Part shown: piece after piece, positions 35,110 through 44,224 of the stretch
Layout of the letters: each line of letters starts with the position of its first letter
Position numbering within the stretch: position 1 is the first letter of the stretch
Source of the DNA: JAUWVG01 sp964633715
GTDB taxonomy: Bacteria > Acidobacteriota > Aminicenantia > Aminicenantales > Aminicenantaceae
Direction: 5' to 3'
DNA length: 64,000 nt
Assembly (NCBI GenBank): GCA_964633715.1
Contig: CAZWHQ010000012.1
Span: 29,191-93,190, forward strand
Notes under the pieces: generated by a model
What the model was told of the DNA's origin: nothing
Databases searched by the model: none
Seen by the model: only the letters and a program-made list of their open reading frames with translations
Made by a program: the position numbers and the translations under genes

Positions 35110-36591
35110 TTATTTAAATTTCGACATCTTCCAGTAAAAATCCAGCTTTTTGGAGGTTTCGTGGTAAGCGACAAAATCCTCATCCTTTTTGGACAGATCT
35201 TCTTGGGAAAAGACCATCTCCAGATAACCTAAGAACTTTCTCCTAAACTCTGAAAAAGAACGGATCTTCAAAGTTGATCTTAATAAAAAAGAGGGCCGGG
35301 AATGATAGCTCACATAAGCCCCCTTAGCCATGCGGTCAATCTGTTCATTGGTAAGTTCTGTCCAAGGCCGGGGAAGGGGTCTATCCACTTCTTTTCCAAG
35401 TATCCATTCTCTCCAGTAGTCTTCCCCTGTATCCTCCTTCATCTGTTTCCACAAGGAAGTCAAAGGTTTAGCCAAACACTTGGAAAACTGAACATAATCC
35501 AGGTCAAGTTCCTTGGCAAATTTCACCGTCCTTTTAACAGTTTTTTTCGTTTCTCCCGGCGCCCCGACCAAAAAAAAGCCGAGAGCTTTTATCCCCAATT
35601 CTTTGGTTTTTCCTATCGTCTTCCTTATTTGATCAAAAGTGATATCCTTCCCTAACTTATCCATCACAGCTTGAGAGCCCGTCTCCAATCCATAATAGAT
35701 CCTGCCACATCCGGCATCCTTCATCTCCTGCAATAACTCAGCATCGATATCCACCCGGGACCTGCAGGCCCAGAGAAGGTCAAGATTCTTTTTTTTTATC
35801 CCCCGGCAGATTTCTATCGTTCTTTTCCTGTCGATGGTGAAGTCATAGTCAAATATGTCTATCTCCCGAATGCCGTATTTATTAAAACACTCTTCCATTT
35901 CACCCAAAACCGTCTCTGGACTCCGCGGATTAAAGGCTGTTTGACCCGCCTCGCAGAAGCTGCAGGAATAAGGACAGCCTAAACTGGTCACCATTACCGT
36001 AAAATTTTTCCTCTCTGTAGGAAACTCGGCATAGAGGTCATTGGGAAGAAGATCTCTGGCTGGATGAGGAAACTTATCAAAGTCGACCGGCTGGGTTGGA
36101 TTTATCCTGATCTCGCCATTGTCCTTATAGACCAAACCCACTACCTCCTCCAATTTTCTCTTGCCTTCCAGCACAGATAATAGCTGTGGGATTGTGTCTA
36201 GGGCATGCTCTATCACGCCAAAATCTATCTCGGAGTGGCTCAGAGACTCCCGAGGATAGACACGGAGATTATACCCTCCGATGACAACTTTTGTTTTGAG
36301 CTCTTTTTTCAGATACCTAATCCATTCCAGAGTTTCAGGAAACATATAGGTGGTCATCATAAAACCCATAATATCCGGCTTAAAGCTCTTCAGTTTATCT
36401 AAAACTTCTTCCTTGGAGAGCTTTAGCGTCCGGGCATCGATGAGAGTCACCCGGTGACCTGCTTGCCGGGCAATGGCAGCAACCCAGGCCAGGCTTAATG
36501 GAGGAAACATTCCAAAATATTTTTGGACAATCCGCAAATTTTCCTCATGAACTTTGTATTTAAAGGGATTGAAAATCAGAGCGAACCGCAT
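35110..36591 (-). CDS. B12-binding-domain radical SAM protein
   Basis: A 493-residue protein. Residues about 1-150 are a Rossmann-like B12-binding domain (SLAWVAAIARQAGHRVTLIDA) without the DxHxxG base-off motif. The radical SAM core has CPYSCSFCEAG at about 205 and YYGLETGSQ. A helical C-terminal region follows. Relatives perform methyl transfers or lipid and cofactor modifications. It starts 1 nt after the glycosyltransferase stop, so translation is coupled. Confidence 0.92.
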   Translation of the reverse strand: MRFALIFNPFKYKVHEENLRIVQKYFGMFPPLSLAWVAAIARQAGHRVTLIDARTLKLSKEEVLDKLKSFKPDIMGFMMTTYMFPETLEWIRYLKKELKTKVVIGGYNLRVYPRESLSHSEIDFGVIEHALDTIPQLLSVLEGKRKLEEVVGLVYKDNGEIRINPTQPVDFDKFPHPARDLLPNDLYAEFPTERKNFTVMVTSLGCPYSCSFCEAGQTAFNPRSPETVLGEMEECFNKYGIREIDIFDYDFTIDRKRTIEICRGIKKKNLDLLWACRSRVDIDAELLQEMKDAGCGRIYYGLETGSQAVMDKLGKDITFDQIRKTIGKTKELGIKALGFFLVGAPGETKKTVKRTVKFAKELDLDYVQFSKCLAKPLTSLWKQMKEDTGEDYWREWILGKEVDRPLPRPWTELTNEQIDRMAKGAYVSYHSRPSFLLRSTLKIRSFSEFRRKFLGYLEMVFSQEDLSKKDEDFVAYHETSKKLDFYWKMSKFK

Positions 36592-36592
36592 T

Positions 36593-38149
36593 CTAAATTT
36601 TTGTGAATATTCTTTTCCAAATTAAATAACCATTCAGGAATATACTCAATAAAATCAAGGGAACAATAAATTGGGTTAACAGTCGTATTTTGCCTCCCAT
36701 TGCGTAAGTTGTAATAAACCAATAATCTAGGCAAGTGTTTCTTATAAAATCTTCGCCTTTGCCTTCATAGGAAATATTTTCTCGAATGGCAGAAATTGTC
36801 TGCTTTAGGTGTAAAGGCCAAAGTTCAAAAAGCGCAATTACGGATGAATATTTTGGCTCAAAGACAAAATCCTGGCTGTCATCGATTCCTTGTCCAGTCA
36901 TAACATTGACGTAATCCAATCCAACCGCTAAAAACTGGATCAAAAAGCTTAATCCCACGAGAAGGACGACCATAACGAGGAGTAATTTCTTTTTATTCTT
37001 ATATATTTTTTCAATAACCGTACCCATGGGCAAAAGCAAAAAGACACTTATCGTAACCATGTGCCTGGGCCCCCAACTGTAGCCTCCATCCCAGCCTTCG
37101 TGCCTTGAATAGAATAAAAGGTAAATGAGAGGGATGGACAGAAACAGCAGAGCCTCAACTCGAAAACGTTTCATAAAACTCTTAATTCCGAAGAAAAAAA
37201 GCAGAAGACTGGGGGCATAGACAAAAAGCCCCTTACCCGGACTCAATAACTGTCCGACTATTCCTTCGTAAATGGGATTCGTGAACAATTGAATTTTGCT
37301 TCCATATCCCGTTTCCCAAATGGACCCGAATCTCATGAAGTTATAACCCAGGACAAGGAAGGTAAATACGGTTAAGGGCATAACAAATACAATGAAGCGA
37401 TGTATTGCACCTTTGAGGTCTATTTTTTCTCTGTGCAATAAATACAGCAAATAAAGGAGCAGTAAAGGCGTCACTATAATCGAGGCATGTCTTGTGGACA
37501 CAGAAAATCCAAGGGCTATTCCAGAAAACAGCAACCACTTCATCTCTCCCGTTTGTTTATAACGATACAAAGCAAAACAAGAAAAAAACAGTAAAAATGA
37601 AACTAAAGGCTGCTCAAAAAAATATTTGGTGTACGACCAAGCCAGGGTTGTCAAACCATAGATCAGACAGACAAAAAAACCCACCTGTGGAGAAAATTTG
37701 AGCCTCTTCACAAATAAAAAAATTAAAACGCACATCAAGGCTGTTATGAGTGGAGAAAAAACAAGCACTGTGGCTTGAAGGCCATTCAAATCTGAACCAA
37801 AAACAGCCCTGCCTAACAAAAACAGGGGGACAGCGGCCAGGGATTGCCCAAAGCCATATTTGGCATAGACATATCCGTTTGGACCAATCTTACCCAGGGG
37901 AGTATCTGTGCCCGGTTGACTTTCGCTCTGTGTATGATTGGCACCATAAGGCTGACCATCAGGCCAATAAGTAAATCGGCCATCCAAAACAAAGTTTTGA
38001 GTCACAAAATAGAGGGCCTGATCATGCATGACATAAAAATGTCCGGCCATGGTCAGCACATAAATGGATAGGAAAAAGAAAAACAGGATTATTCCTATTG
38101 GAATGTTTTTATAAAACTTTTGTTTTAAGAAGTTTAGTGTCACTCTCAT
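36593..38149 (-). CDS. Polytopic glycosyltransferase (GT39/PMT-like)
   Basis: A membrane protein of about 518 residues with 10-12 helices, an acidic first loop (HFYVMHDQALYFVTQ) and a long loop containing GPNGYVYAKYGFGQSL, the pattern of GT-C enzymes using polyprenyl-phosphate sugars. An in-frame TTG at 38167 would add six residues, but the ATG at 38149 is preferred; neither has a strong ribosome site. It heads the four-gene operon. Donor and acceptor are unknown. Confidence 0.85.
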   Translation of the reverse strand: MRVTLNFLKQKFYKNIPIGIILFFFFLSIYVLTMAGHFYVMHDQALYFVTQNFVLDGRFTYWPDGQPYGANHTQSESQPGTDTPLGKIGPNGYVYAKYGFGQSLAAVPLFLLGRAVFGSDLNGLQATVLVFSPLITALMCVLIFLFVKRLKFSPQVGFFVCLIYGLTTLAWSYTKYFFEQPLVSFLLFFSCFALYRYKQTGEMKWLLFSGIALGFSVSTRHASIIVTPLLLLYLLYLLHREKIDLKGAIHRFIVFVMPLTVFTFLVLGYNFMRFGSIWETGYGSKIQLFTNPIYEGIVGQLLSPGKGLFVYAPSLLLFFFGIKSFMKRFRVEALLFLSIPLIYLLFYSRHEGWDGGYSWGPRHMVTISVFLLLPMGTVIEKIYKNKKKLLLVMVVLLVGLSFLIQFLAVGLDYVNVMTGQGIDDSQDFVFEPKYSSVIALFELWPLHLKQTISAIRENISYEGKGEDFIRNTCLDYWFITTYAMGGKIRLLTQFIVPLILLSIFLNGYLIWKRIFTKI

Positions 38150-38249
38150 CGCTATTATCGCATTCAATTATCCACTGCCAACAGAAAGACATAAAATGGA
38201 TAAATTGAAAAATCCAATTTTGCTCATATTTTGCCGTTTTAAAGAAGAG

Positions 38250-39158
38250 TTATTTATCTTCAGGTTCGAGATAGATCCGGGCGTTGGGCAAAATATCCTT
38301 GATCTCCTTTTCAATACTGTTGTTTATTTTTTCCAACTCCTCAACGATAAGCCCATCCTTGTATTCAATCTCTACAACAATCAGGACATCATCGGAACTG
38401 AGATGCATACTTTTTAATCTGATCACTCGTACGACATCATCAAAATCATTCACAGCTTTAATGACTTGAGCTCGTTTGAGGGCTGATACTCCTTCTCCGA
38501 TGAGCAGTTTTTTCGTTTCCACAGCCAGAAAAAAAGCAAACACCATGAGAAGTGTTCCAATCACGATGGAGGCCATGGCATCGATAATGAGTGCCCCGGT
38601 TACCTGAACAAGCGCGATGGCCACAGCGGCAATCACCAAACCCACAAGCGCAAGAGAGTCCTCAAAAAGCACAGTCAGAGTCGTTGGATCTTTGCTGTCC
38701 CGTATGGCACAAAAAAAGTTGGCATGTTTTTCTTTTTTCATTTCTGTTTTGATAGTTTGAATAGCCATCCGGAGTGCAATACTCTCGAAAAAAGCGGCCA
38801 CGGCGATGGCCAGATAGGCCAGCCACACATTTGTAATCGGTTCGGGATGAATCAGTTTATGATAGCCTTCTCTTATGGAGAGGCCACCGGCGACAGCAAA
38901 AAGGATAATCGCCACCATAAAAGACCAGAAAAACTGTTCTTTTCCATGTCCAAAAGGATGACCGGCATCGGGTTTTCTGCGACTTGCTTTTAATCCAATG
39001 AGAAGCAGAATTTGGTTAAAGGTATCGGAGACCGAGTGATAGGCCTCGGCCAGCATCGAGGAAGAGCTGCTGAGCAGTGCGGCGGCCAATTTAAAAACAG
39101 CAATACAGAGGTTGGCGATCAAGGCGGCAATAACAGCTCTTTTACTCTTGTGTTGCAT
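38250..39158 (-). CDS. Cation diffusion facilitator (CDF) transporter
   Basis: A 302-residue inner-membrane metal/proton antiporter. It has about six helices, metal-site residues in AYHSVSDTFNQ and HPFGHGKEQFF, and the second Asp site in LFEDSLALVGL. The C-terminal cytosolic ferredoxin-like domain is present. The start at 39158 is chosen because the longer frame runs back into the nitrilase gene; the nitrilase stop lies 13 nt upstream, so expression is probably coupled. Zn, Fe or Mn are possible substrates. Confidence 0.92.
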   Translation of the reverse strand: MQHKSKRAVIAALIANLCIAVFKLAAALLSSSSSMLAEAYHSVSDTFNQILLLIGLKASRRKPDAGHPFGHGKEQFFWSFMVAIILFAVAGGLSIREGYHKLIHPEPITNVWLAYLAIAVAAFFESIALRMAIQTIKTEMKKEKHANFFCAIRDSKDPTTLTVLFEDSLALVGLVIAAVAIALVQVTGALIIDAMASIVIGTLLMVFAFFLAVETKKLLIGEGVSALKRAQVIKAVNDFDDVVRVIRLKSMHLSSDDVLIVVEIEYKDGLIVEELEKINNSIEKEIKDILPNARIYLEPEDK

Positions 39159-39171
39159 TTTTTTTAAGCCA

Positions 39172-39942
39172 TTAATCAGGAATATACCGTGGATATGTGT
39201 TTTTTGCCTTTTCGGCATTTTTTAGATCGATGTCGCAGGTGAGAAAAGGCTTGTCGGCTGATGTGACACCTAAAACACGACCATCGGGATTGATAATCCA
39301 ACCTTTCCCTCCCAGCTCAGCCGGATTCCCTTTGGAAGCCACACGGTTAGACGAAAGAGAATAGGCTCCGGACACAACTGCAGCTGCCTGGCCGGCCACC
39401 AGCCATTTGTCCAATGTGTTTTTTGGCGTCGCGCGTGGACAGACCACAATATGAGCTCCCTGCTTTCCGTATTGGCGGGAGCGCTCGAAAAACCAAATCC
39501 CTGAACAGATGAGAAATCCCACAGAGACAGGACCACTCTGAGCAGTCTTAAATTCCCCATCCCCACGGGAATACCAGGTAGCTTCCCAATAGCCCTCTTC
39601 ATCGGGAAGATAAAATTTATCATGGGCCCCTTGGTATCCATTTTTTATATCCCATATAAATCCCTGATTGAGACGAACAAAACCGTTTTCTTTTGGATTA
39701 GACCCCAGAACACATGCAGGAGCCAGTTCTTCACACCGTTCCAACCACCTCTTGTGGGCTTCCAAGCTCTCCTTCCAGAGTCGGGGATCAAAGCGATTTC
39801 GCCAAAAAAGCCATGGATAAAACGGCATTTCCGGCAGCAAAACGAAGTCGCTTTTTTCTTTTTGGACAAAATCGACCAGCCTGTTCCAATCTCTGGTAAA
39901 ATCTTCTTTAGAATCATTCATCTCACATACTGTGACTCTCAT
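39172..39942 (-). CDS. Carbon-nitrogen hydrolase (nitrilase superfamily)
   Basis: A 256-residue cytosolic amidase-like enzyme with the Glu-Lys-Cys triad: E38 (LLPEMPF), K109 (GAHDKFYLPDEEGYWE) and C146 (FLICSGIWF). Family members cleave amides, carbamoyl groups or nitriles. It is somewhat short for the family. The CDF transporter follows closely; no functional link is evident. Confidence 0.92.
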   Translation of the reverse strand: MRVTVCEMNDSKEDFTRDWNRLVDFVQKEKSDFVLLPEMPFYPWLFWRNRFDPRLWKESLEAHKRWLERCEELAPACVLGSNPKENGFVRLNQGFIWDIKNGYQGAHDKFYLPDEEGYWEATWYSRGDGEFKTAQSGPVSVGFLICSGIWFFERSRQYGKQGAHIVVCPRATPKNTLDKWLVAGQAAAVVSGAYSLSSNRVASKGNPAELGGKGWIINPDGRVLGVTSADKPFLTCDIDLKNAEKAKNTYPRYIPD

Positions 39943-40022
39943 CAGTCTTGTCCAATAGTTCTTTTCGACTATTTAAACGAAATTCAAAGAATTTGACAAG
40001 TTTTTTGATTACGGCATGCTAA

Positions 40023-40051
40023 TTGATATAGCCTAATTTTTCCCCTATAAT
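40023..40051 (+). promoter_or_regulatory. Strong sigma70 promoter of the beta-barrel/lyase operon
   Basis: TTGATA (40023-40028), 17-nt spacer, perfect TATAAT (40046-40051), 43 nt upstream of the ATG at 40095. Confidence 0.75.
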
Positions 40052-40094
40052 ACTTTCCATAACATTCATGAAAATTCAAGTCAGAGGAGGTATT

Positions 40095-40661
40095 ATGAAA
40101 AAAATACTGATTATCCTATCTATATTTCTGATCGTCTCCGGCGCTTCTGCCCAAACCGGAAAATTCCTAGGCGGATTCAACCTCTCCAAGTATCACTCCA
40201 CAGACAAAACCACCTCTCAAAAATTTGGCTATTGGGGAGGTATCGGTTTTGAATGGGGTGGATTAATTGGCGGTGAATTTGATATCCTCTACTTCCAGAA
40301 AGGCGCCACTGTTAAAATCGGTGGTCAAGACATCGATTTTACACTGTCAGAGTTGTTGTTCCCTGCAATGATCAAAATAAAATTTCTGCCCGGAACGTCT
40401 CCATATATCTTTGGAGGAGGGGAACTTGGATTGGTTCTCTCATATAAATCTTCAGGTGCTGCAGCTCTGGCCGGAATGGACGTCGTAAAAAATTTGGATT
40501 ATGGCCTAATTTTTGGAGCCGGATTTGAAATCTGGTTCGGCAATATAGGAATTTTACTTGAAGGCCGCTGCCACTATGGATTGGCACCTATGGGGGAAGG
40601 AACTGGATTCGATTTCAAGACAAACTCGATCGCTTTCATGCTCGGTTTTATTTTCTTTTAG
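40095..40661 (+). CDS. Outer-membrane beta-barrel protein
   Basis: A 188-residue protein with signal peptide (cleavage after SGASAQ) and alternating Gly/aromatic beta-strands ending in the terminal Phe (GFIFF) expected for barrel insertion. It resembles the PorT/OMP_b-brl family (PF13568), about eight strands. The start at 40095 follows GAGGAGG. The lyase gene starts 8 nt past its stop with a GTG, so they form an operon; the barrel may assist uptake of lyase products. Confidence 0.85.
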   Translation: MKKILIILSIFLIVSGASAQTGKFLGGFNLSKYHSTDKTTSQKFGYWGGIGFEWGGLIGGEFDILYFQKGATVKIGGQDIDFTLSELLFPAMIKIKFLPGTSPYIFGGGELGLVLSYKSSGAAALAGMDVVKNLDYGLIFGAGFEIWFGNIGILLEGRCHYGLAPMGEGTGFDFKTNSIAFMLGFIFF

Positions 40662-40669
40662 GAAGTTCA

Positions 40670-43012
40670 GTGAAAAAATCTGCATTCCATACCCTTTTGA
40701 TCCTTTTTTTGGTCAGTTTATGTTTTCTTCTCTCCACAGCCCCCATACACGCCGGTGAGATAATACCCCTCATCCAGTACCTGGATTACGCTCGGGCATC
40801 GGCCGATTGGACCTGGGATCACTATGACGATGTGATCGAGAGATGGAAGGAAAGTTTTGACCCAAAAAATGTATTTGGCTACCGCGCCCCGGGAGGTCTG
40901 CTGGAAATGGCGGTCATTTATGCCTTTCTTTTTGAAAAGGAAAAGGATGAAGCCCACGCCTTGCGCGTCAAAAAAGTCCTTATCACTTATGGAGACTACA
41001 GAACGATGTACCCCGATTCGGTCAGACAGCAACGGCCGGACTATGCTGATGGTGTACCCGCACTCCCTGATTTTTTTACAACCATGCGCTATATCCGTGC
41101 CTATGACACACTGAACCGCTTTAATCAATTCAATCCAAAGGAAAAAACAAAGATCGAAGAGATCATTGCGGAAAGCATGACCTATTTGTTGAGAACACAG
41201 GAGTGGGGGCCCATGAACCGCACCGCACTCCGGGCTGAAACATTGGCCTGGGCCGTCCGTGCCCTCCCGAATCATCCTCAAGCAAAATACTGGGAGATGC
41301 AGAGAAAAGCTTTGGGGGATGACAACTGGGGGAATTGGGAGATCGAAGACGCCACAATCTACCATGCGGTCTGGCTGTATGCCCTTCTGGGTTATGCCGA
41401 TGTTCTTGGACAGCAGGATCAACTGCTGAAAACACCGGAGATGTACTATTATGCCCAATACTTCCTTCATCTGATGTGCCCCTCTAATATGATCCCTGAT
41501 TTTGGTGACGCGAACTGGCTGTCCAACTGGAACCGGTACCTTGTGTATTTCGAGACCGCAGCCGCTTTCTATAAGGATCCCCATCTGAAATGGGCCGCGG
41601 CAACTATAGCCAACACTTTTATCGACTTTGACAATCCTACAAGTGTTGGACTCGGATATCTTCTTCTGGACTGTTTTCGTTGGGGAGACGACACGATCTA
41701 TCCGTCACCTCCTTCCTCTCTGTCAAAAGAAGTTATGGAAGATGTTCAGGGAAAAAAGATCGTGTTCCGGAATGGATGGGAGACAGATTCTACGTATTTG
41801 CTTCTCAATTACAGGGATGAAGGAGATGGAGGGCACAATTTCCGGGATTATTTAAGAGACACCATCCCCGTCGAGGAAGAAAAAATGACCCATGGGCACG
41901 CCGATGAAAACAGCATTGTCCTGCTCATGTCAGGAGGATCGGTTTTGCTCAGAGACGGCGGCTACAGAGATTATATGCCCAGTGGTCCTTTTGGCGCCTA
42001 CCGTCAGGATTATTTTCACAACCGCCTGTGTGTCAGAGCAGAAAAAATTTGGCTGGGACAAAAGCAGGGTGAATACCGTTACAGCATCCGCGACGCCATC
42101 CCTGGCCAGGCCGTTCTCGATTTTCTCCAAAACGCCGGATCCTATAGGATAGTCCGCACGCAAAAAGTCGACTTTCTGACACTCTCGGACTTCGACTACA
42201 GCCGGACACGGTTGATCGATGAAAAGATGGGTTATGAATGGGACCGCATAATCACATTTATCAAAGAGCCCAATATTCTTGTGGTCTTCGATGTATTTAA
42301 AGGACAAAAAGAGGAGTACTTTACGCTCTGTAATCTTTGGCACACACGAAAAATTGTAGCCCAGGGCGACCATTGGTACGACACTGTTTATGACAGGATC
42401 CAGAATCGGGAACTGTCCACAAATACTCATCTCCTCGTAGTCTTCCCCCAGACTTTTAACACTGTGGAAGGAGTGGAATCCGAAAAACGGCACTACCAGG
42501 ATGAACTGGTCATTCATCAAACCAAAACCCAGCACTTCGAATTGGGAGAAACAGTCGGCTTTATCACCGTGTTGATCCCTCATCCATCCGGACTCTCCCC
42601 CAAAGAAATCGCCAAGAGTATCTCACTCCTCCAAGTTCAACCAAAGAGAGCTGGACTGGGCGTACAAATCTCTGTTGCTGGAAAACTTTACACAACAGCT
42701 GCCAAAACCGATTTGCGTCGGGATATAATCCGTGATTTCCGGCGCCCCAGGTACACCTACGAAGCCGGAAGGCTGAATATGGGAGAATTTGAAACAAACG
42801 GCGATTTCCTTTTTGCTGCTGAAGATGGGAACACCCTGAACTACACGATCGTCAATCTGACCAAGGCAAACTACAAGAACAAAACCCTCATTGAATCGAA
42901 GCCCTCGATTTTTGGCCTTGCCTTCGATGCCAGTCAAGATCGCCCTGGAGTTGGAAAACTCCGCTACTGGCGTGATTCTATCCAATTGAACTCAACCTTA
43001 AAAGAGAAGTAA
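40670..43012 (+). CDS. Heparinase II/III-family polysaccharide lyase
   Basis: A 780-residue exported protein starting with GTG (AGGAAG upstream). Signal peptide about 1-28 (PIHAGE). An alpha/alpha toroid follows at about 30-370 (with the conserved WGPMNRTALRAETLAW and NWEIEDATIYH), then a heparinase II/III beta-sandwich with THGHADENSIVLL at about 407-419 and GGYRDY. This pattern is that of uronate-polysaccharide lyases acting on heparin, alginate or related polymers. With the sulfatase and the sugar-acid TRAP operon it suggests use of sulfated or uronate-rich glycans; the substrate is not determined. Confidence 0.85.
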   Translation: MKKSAFHTLLILFLVSLCFLLSTAPIHAGEIIPLIQYLDYARASADWTWDHYDDVIERWKESFDPKNVFGYRAPGGLLEMAVIYAFLFEKEKDEAHALRVKKVLITYGDYRTMYPDSVRQQRPDYADGVPALPDFFTTMRYIRAYDTLNRFNQFNPKEKTKIEEIIAESMTYLLRTQEWGPMNRTALRAETLAWAVRALPNHPQAKYWEMQRKALGDDNWGNWEIEDATIYHAVWLYALLGYADVLGQQDQLLKTPEMYYYAQYFLHLMCPSNMIPDFGDANWLSNWNRYLVYFETAAAFYKDPHLKWAAATIANTFIDFDNPTSVGLGYLLLDCFRWGDDTIYPSPPSSLSKEVMEDVQGKKIVFRNGWETDSTYLLLNYRDEGDGGHNFRDYLRDTIPVEEEKMTHGHADENSIVLLMSGGSVLLRDGGYRDYMPSGPFGAYRQDYFHNRLCVRAEKIWLGQKQGEYRYSIRDAIPGQAVLDFLQNAGSYRIVRTQKVDFLTLSDFDYSRTRLIDEKMGYEWDRIITFIKEPNILVVFDVFKGQKEEYFTLCNLWHTRKIVAQGDHWYDTVYDRIQNRELSTNTHLLVVFPQTFNTVEGVESEKRHYQDELVIHQTKTQHFELGETVGFITVLIPHPSGLSPKEIAKSISLLQVQPKRAGLGVQISVAGKLYTTAAKTDLRRDIIRDFRRPRYTYEAGRLNMGEFETNGDFLFAAEDGNTLNYTIVNLTKANYKNKTLIESKPSIFGLAFDASQDRPGVGKLRYWRDSIQLNSTLKEK

Positions 43013-43057
43013 GATAAGCTCCCGTTTGACTCAACTGAATAAACAGAAACACGTTTC

Positions 43058-44140
43058 ATGAAACAGTTAATCTCTCTTGCAGACCTTGGCTTCGACAACT
43101 GGTTCGAAAAAAAACTGGCTGGGCTGCAAAGACCTGAATATCAGCTCGCTCGCATCACCATTGTCAACAGAGACAGCTATATGGTGAGAAACCTCAAACA
43201 TGAAGTCACAGCAGAGCTCTCAGGAAAATTCTTGTTTGGTGTGGAATCAAGTCTGGATCTTCCCGCTGTTGGGGATTGGGTTTTTGTACAGTACCATGAA
43301 AACAGTACTCTGGCCATCATCCACGATCTCTTCCCCAGAAAAACCATAATCAAGAGAAAAGTCGCTGGAAAAAAAATGGAGTATCAAGTGATAGCCTGCA
43401 ATATCGATGTGGGTTTTATCATGCAGTCGTGTGATTTTGATTTTAATATCCGGCGAATAGAACGCTATCTGGTCATGATCTACGAAGCGAGCATCAAACC
43501 CGTCATTCTTCTCAGCAAAAAAGATCTCGTCTCTAAAGAGGAATTGGATTCGAGGCTTCTGGATATTAGAAATAATTTTGCCTCTATTCCGGTGATCAGC
43601 TGCAGCAAAACAGACGGCTCCAGCCTCAAAGACCTCCGGCAGAATTTAGAATCCGGCAAGACCTATTGTTTACTGGGCTCTTCCGGCGTGGGAAAGACAA
43701 CACTGCTCAATTATCTTATTGGTGAAAATACATTTTTAACAAAGGCTATCCGCGAGTCAGACGGAAAAGGGCGTCATGCCACATCCCGCCGCCAGTTGAT
43801 ACGCCTGGAAAAAGGAAGTATGATCATCGATACGCCGGGAATGAGAGAGTTGGGCAATATCGGAGCCGAAAGCGGGATCGAGGCCAGTTTTCCCGATATC
43901 GGAGAACTGGCGGAGCATTGCCGCTTCAGTAACTGCACGCATACAAATGAAGCCGGATGCGCCATTCTTCTGGCTGTCGAAACAGGAAAAATTGACCGAA
44001 AACGCCTTTTGAGTTTCCATAAACTGCGCCGGGAATACGAACACAATAGAATGTCCTATCTTGAGAAGCGCAGGAAAGATAAAAAATTTGGGAAAATGGT
44101 CAAACAGGTCATAAAGGACAAAAAAAAAGGGAGAATATAA
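43058..44140 (+). CDS. rsgA: Ribosome small-subunit GTPase RsgA
   Basis: A 360-residue circularly permuted GTPase that matures the 30S subunit. An OB-fold is at about 30-100. The permuted GTPase order is G4 (SKKD, 153-156), G1 (GSSGVGKT, 207-214) and G3 (DTPG, 258-261). The zinc motif is C288, C293, H295, C301. G4 has Ser in place of the usual Asn. A Lys-rich tail ends the protein. It appears monocistronic between the lyase and an exported methyltransferase. Confidence 0.97.
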   Translation: MKQLISLADLGFDNWFEKKLAGLQRPEYQLARITIVNRDSYMVRNLKHEVTAELSGKFLFGVESSLDLPAVGDWVFVQYHENSTLAIIHDLFPRKTIIKRKVAGKKMEYQVIACNIDVGFIMQSCDFDFNIRRIERYLVMIYEASIKPVILLSKKDLVSKEELDSRLLDIRNNFASIPVISCSKTDGSSLKDLRQNLESGKTYCLLGSSGVGKTTLLNYLIGENTFLTKAIRESDGKGRHATSRRQLIRLEKGSMIIDTPGMRELGNIGAESGIEASFPDIGELAEHCRFSNCTHTNEAGCAILLAVETGKIDRKRLLSFHKLRREYEHNRMSYLEKRRKDKKFGKMVKQVIKDKKKGRI

Positions 44141-44224
44141 CGAAAAGAATAAAATGTTTAATTTTACAGAAAAATCCTGATACAATTCATTCCAGAGATT
44201 TTTTGGAGAGGAGGAGTTCATAAA

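Noticed and set aside
33970..36591. The radical SAM pair as a RiPP system or sulfatase maturase
   Set aside because: No precursor peptide was recognised near the pair, and their motif context differs from anaerobic sulfatase-maturing enzymes; the membrane glycosyltransferase context fits better with lipid or glycan chemistry.
39993..40022. TTGACA and TGCTAA as promoter of the beta-barrel gene
   Set aside because: A much better promoter (TTGATA, 17 nt, TATAAT) lies just downstream at 40023-40051.
40718..41584. A 288-codon minus-strand open frame
   Set aside because: It is antisense to the heparinase-like gene, which has clear motifs and a signal peptide.
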